From contig JBPCOB010000153.1 of the NCBI GenBank assembly GCA_051000715.1, forward strand, positions 1 through 6,827: a stretch of DNA of 6,827 nucleotides, given 5' to 3'. The notes beneath the pieces are model-generated. The model did not search any database. It was given only the letters and a program-made list of their open reading frames with translations, and had not been told where the DNA came from. Origin of the DNA: JBPCOB01 sp051000715 (GTDB lineage Bacteria; Actinomycetota; Actinomycetes; JALYNC01). Of the stretch, positions 6,310 through 6,827 are shown in pieces. A program made the translations under genes and the position numbers. Position 1 is the first letter of the stretch. Each line of letters begins with the position of its first letter.

Positions 6310-6687
6310 ATGCCCAGGCCGGGCAAGATGATCATGAAGTAGCTAGGGGTCACTGGCAGGCGTTCGTCACCACCCTCGACGCGCACGCCGAGGGAAGAGG
6401 AACGCGACCTGTTCCCGCCGCCGGTGGAGATCAGCGCTGACGAGTTGGATGCGCTCGGGAACCGGATGCTCGAGCAGATGGAGGAGATCCGGACGTCCTG
6501 GACCAAGCAGCTTCGGGTTCAGGTCAGCGGTGTAGAGCCCTCTCGAGGGCTCGCCGTGGTTCGCGAAGATTCGGCGTCGACGTTGCGGTTGGGCGGGGCC
6601 TCTGGTCAGCAGAGGTGTGGCCGAGGACGATGGGCCGGTCCGTTCCGGTCAGACACCGTTTCCTCTGTAGCGCCTGCGAGCCTGTAG
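6310..6687 (+). pseudogene. Unrecognised coding remnant with an in-frame TAG
   Basis: ATG 6310, with AGGA about 8 nt upstream, starts ten codons (MPRPGKMIMK) and then meets TAG at 6340-6342. The same frame continues with strong third-position GC bias from about 6360 to 6510, reading an acidic stretch with EEERDLFPPP, EISADELDAL and MLEQMEEIRTSW; bias fades after 6520 and the frame stops at 6685-6687. The continuity across the TAG suggests one gene hit by a nonsense change and truncated downstream. A start at GTG 6424 (87 residues) is the only alternative, but it has no ribosome site. I do not recognise the family; the helical, Glu-rich part is all that can be described. Confidence 0.35.
6535..6552. 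other. Perfect 7-bp stem-loop
   Basis: GAGCCCT-CTCG-AGGGCTC forms a perfect 7-bp stem with a 4-nt loop. No T run follows on either strand, so it is not a standard intrinsic terminator. It lies where the coding signal of the upstream remnant fades, and may mark a junction or a protein-binding site. Confidence 0.45.
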
Positions 6688-6827
6688 GTCAGCATGGTGG
6701 TGGAGGGCGCCACGGGAACCGTGGATTGTTGCTTCGAGCACGAGCGTCAGACTTCTGATCTTCCTGTCCTCCCCGGGACGGACACCTGTTGATCATCGTC
6801 GGGTGCGAAGGGGCGTGAGATGGAGCT

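Larger units (their letters stand above)
6111..6827. other. Region without a convincing intact gene
   Basis: About 700 bases show only weak coding signal. An open frame on the + strand (6074-6331, 85 codons) has partly GC-biased third positions from about 6125, but no ribosome site and no recognisable family. A better coding remnant follows (listed separately at 6310-6687). From about 6690 to the end I see no gene, except that AAGGGG (6808-6813) stands 6 nt before an ATG at 6820, which could be the start of a gene running out of the window. No second copy of the tRNA-Val 3' end was found, so the far att site is not here. Confidence 0.5.

Noticed and set aside
1..6827. CRISPR array
   Set aside because: The only repeats are the short arm-like repeats and in-frame coding repeats; no regular repeat-spacer pattern of 24-40 bp exists.

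Overview
The window looks like one end of an integrated, probably decaying, conjugative or mobilizable element in a high-GC Gram-positive bacterium (Actinomycetota). The reasons are the strongly GC-biased third codon positions, the GTG starts, a Cys-Val tRNA pair without encoded CCA, and an actinobacterial-style gene set (MobF/TrwC relaxase-helicase plus small excisionase-like HTH proteins beside a tRNA). No genus can be named from the sequence alone.

Layout, left to right. At 1-50 is the 3' part of tRNA-Cys(GCA), followed by a complete tRNA-Val(GAC) at 52-125 and a strong intrinsic terminator at 131-167. At 176-238 are three copies of a 10-bp motif, GTGCCACGTT, resembling arm-type sites of a tyrosine integrase; this suggests that tRNA-Val is the attachment gene. 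A plus-strand gene (364-1620) encodes a P-loop ATPase of the AAA_14/DUF4143 type. Converging on it from the right, on the minus strand, are two short translationally coupled HTH/excisionase-like genes (2206-2012 and 2015-1779). Upstream of them on the same strand is a large relaxase-helicase gene (5948-2426) that carries a single frameshift near 5321. The relaxase upstream region (about 5981-6110) is extremely strand-asymmetric: by hand count, 56 G and 5 C in 130 bases of the + strand. The last 700 bases hold no convincing intact gene, only a probable coding remnant with an in-frame TAG and a short stem-loop.

How it fits together. In such elements the usual order is relaxase, small HTH/Xis gene(s), integrase, att site and tRNA. 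Here everything is present except the integrase. Its expected place is occupied by the oppositely oriented ATPase gene, and no integrase remnant is recognisable. With the relaxase frame broken as well, the element as read looks immobile, or dependent on helper functions, unless the frameshift is a sequencing error or is bypassed.

The most unusual parts are the relaxase upstream region (a candidate oriT or a C-rich Rho-responsive leader, with a long-range complement covering the start codons), two low-complexity in-frame repeats inside the relaxase, and the integrase-less att end carrying an ATPase cargo gene. I did not find a clearly new multi-gene system.
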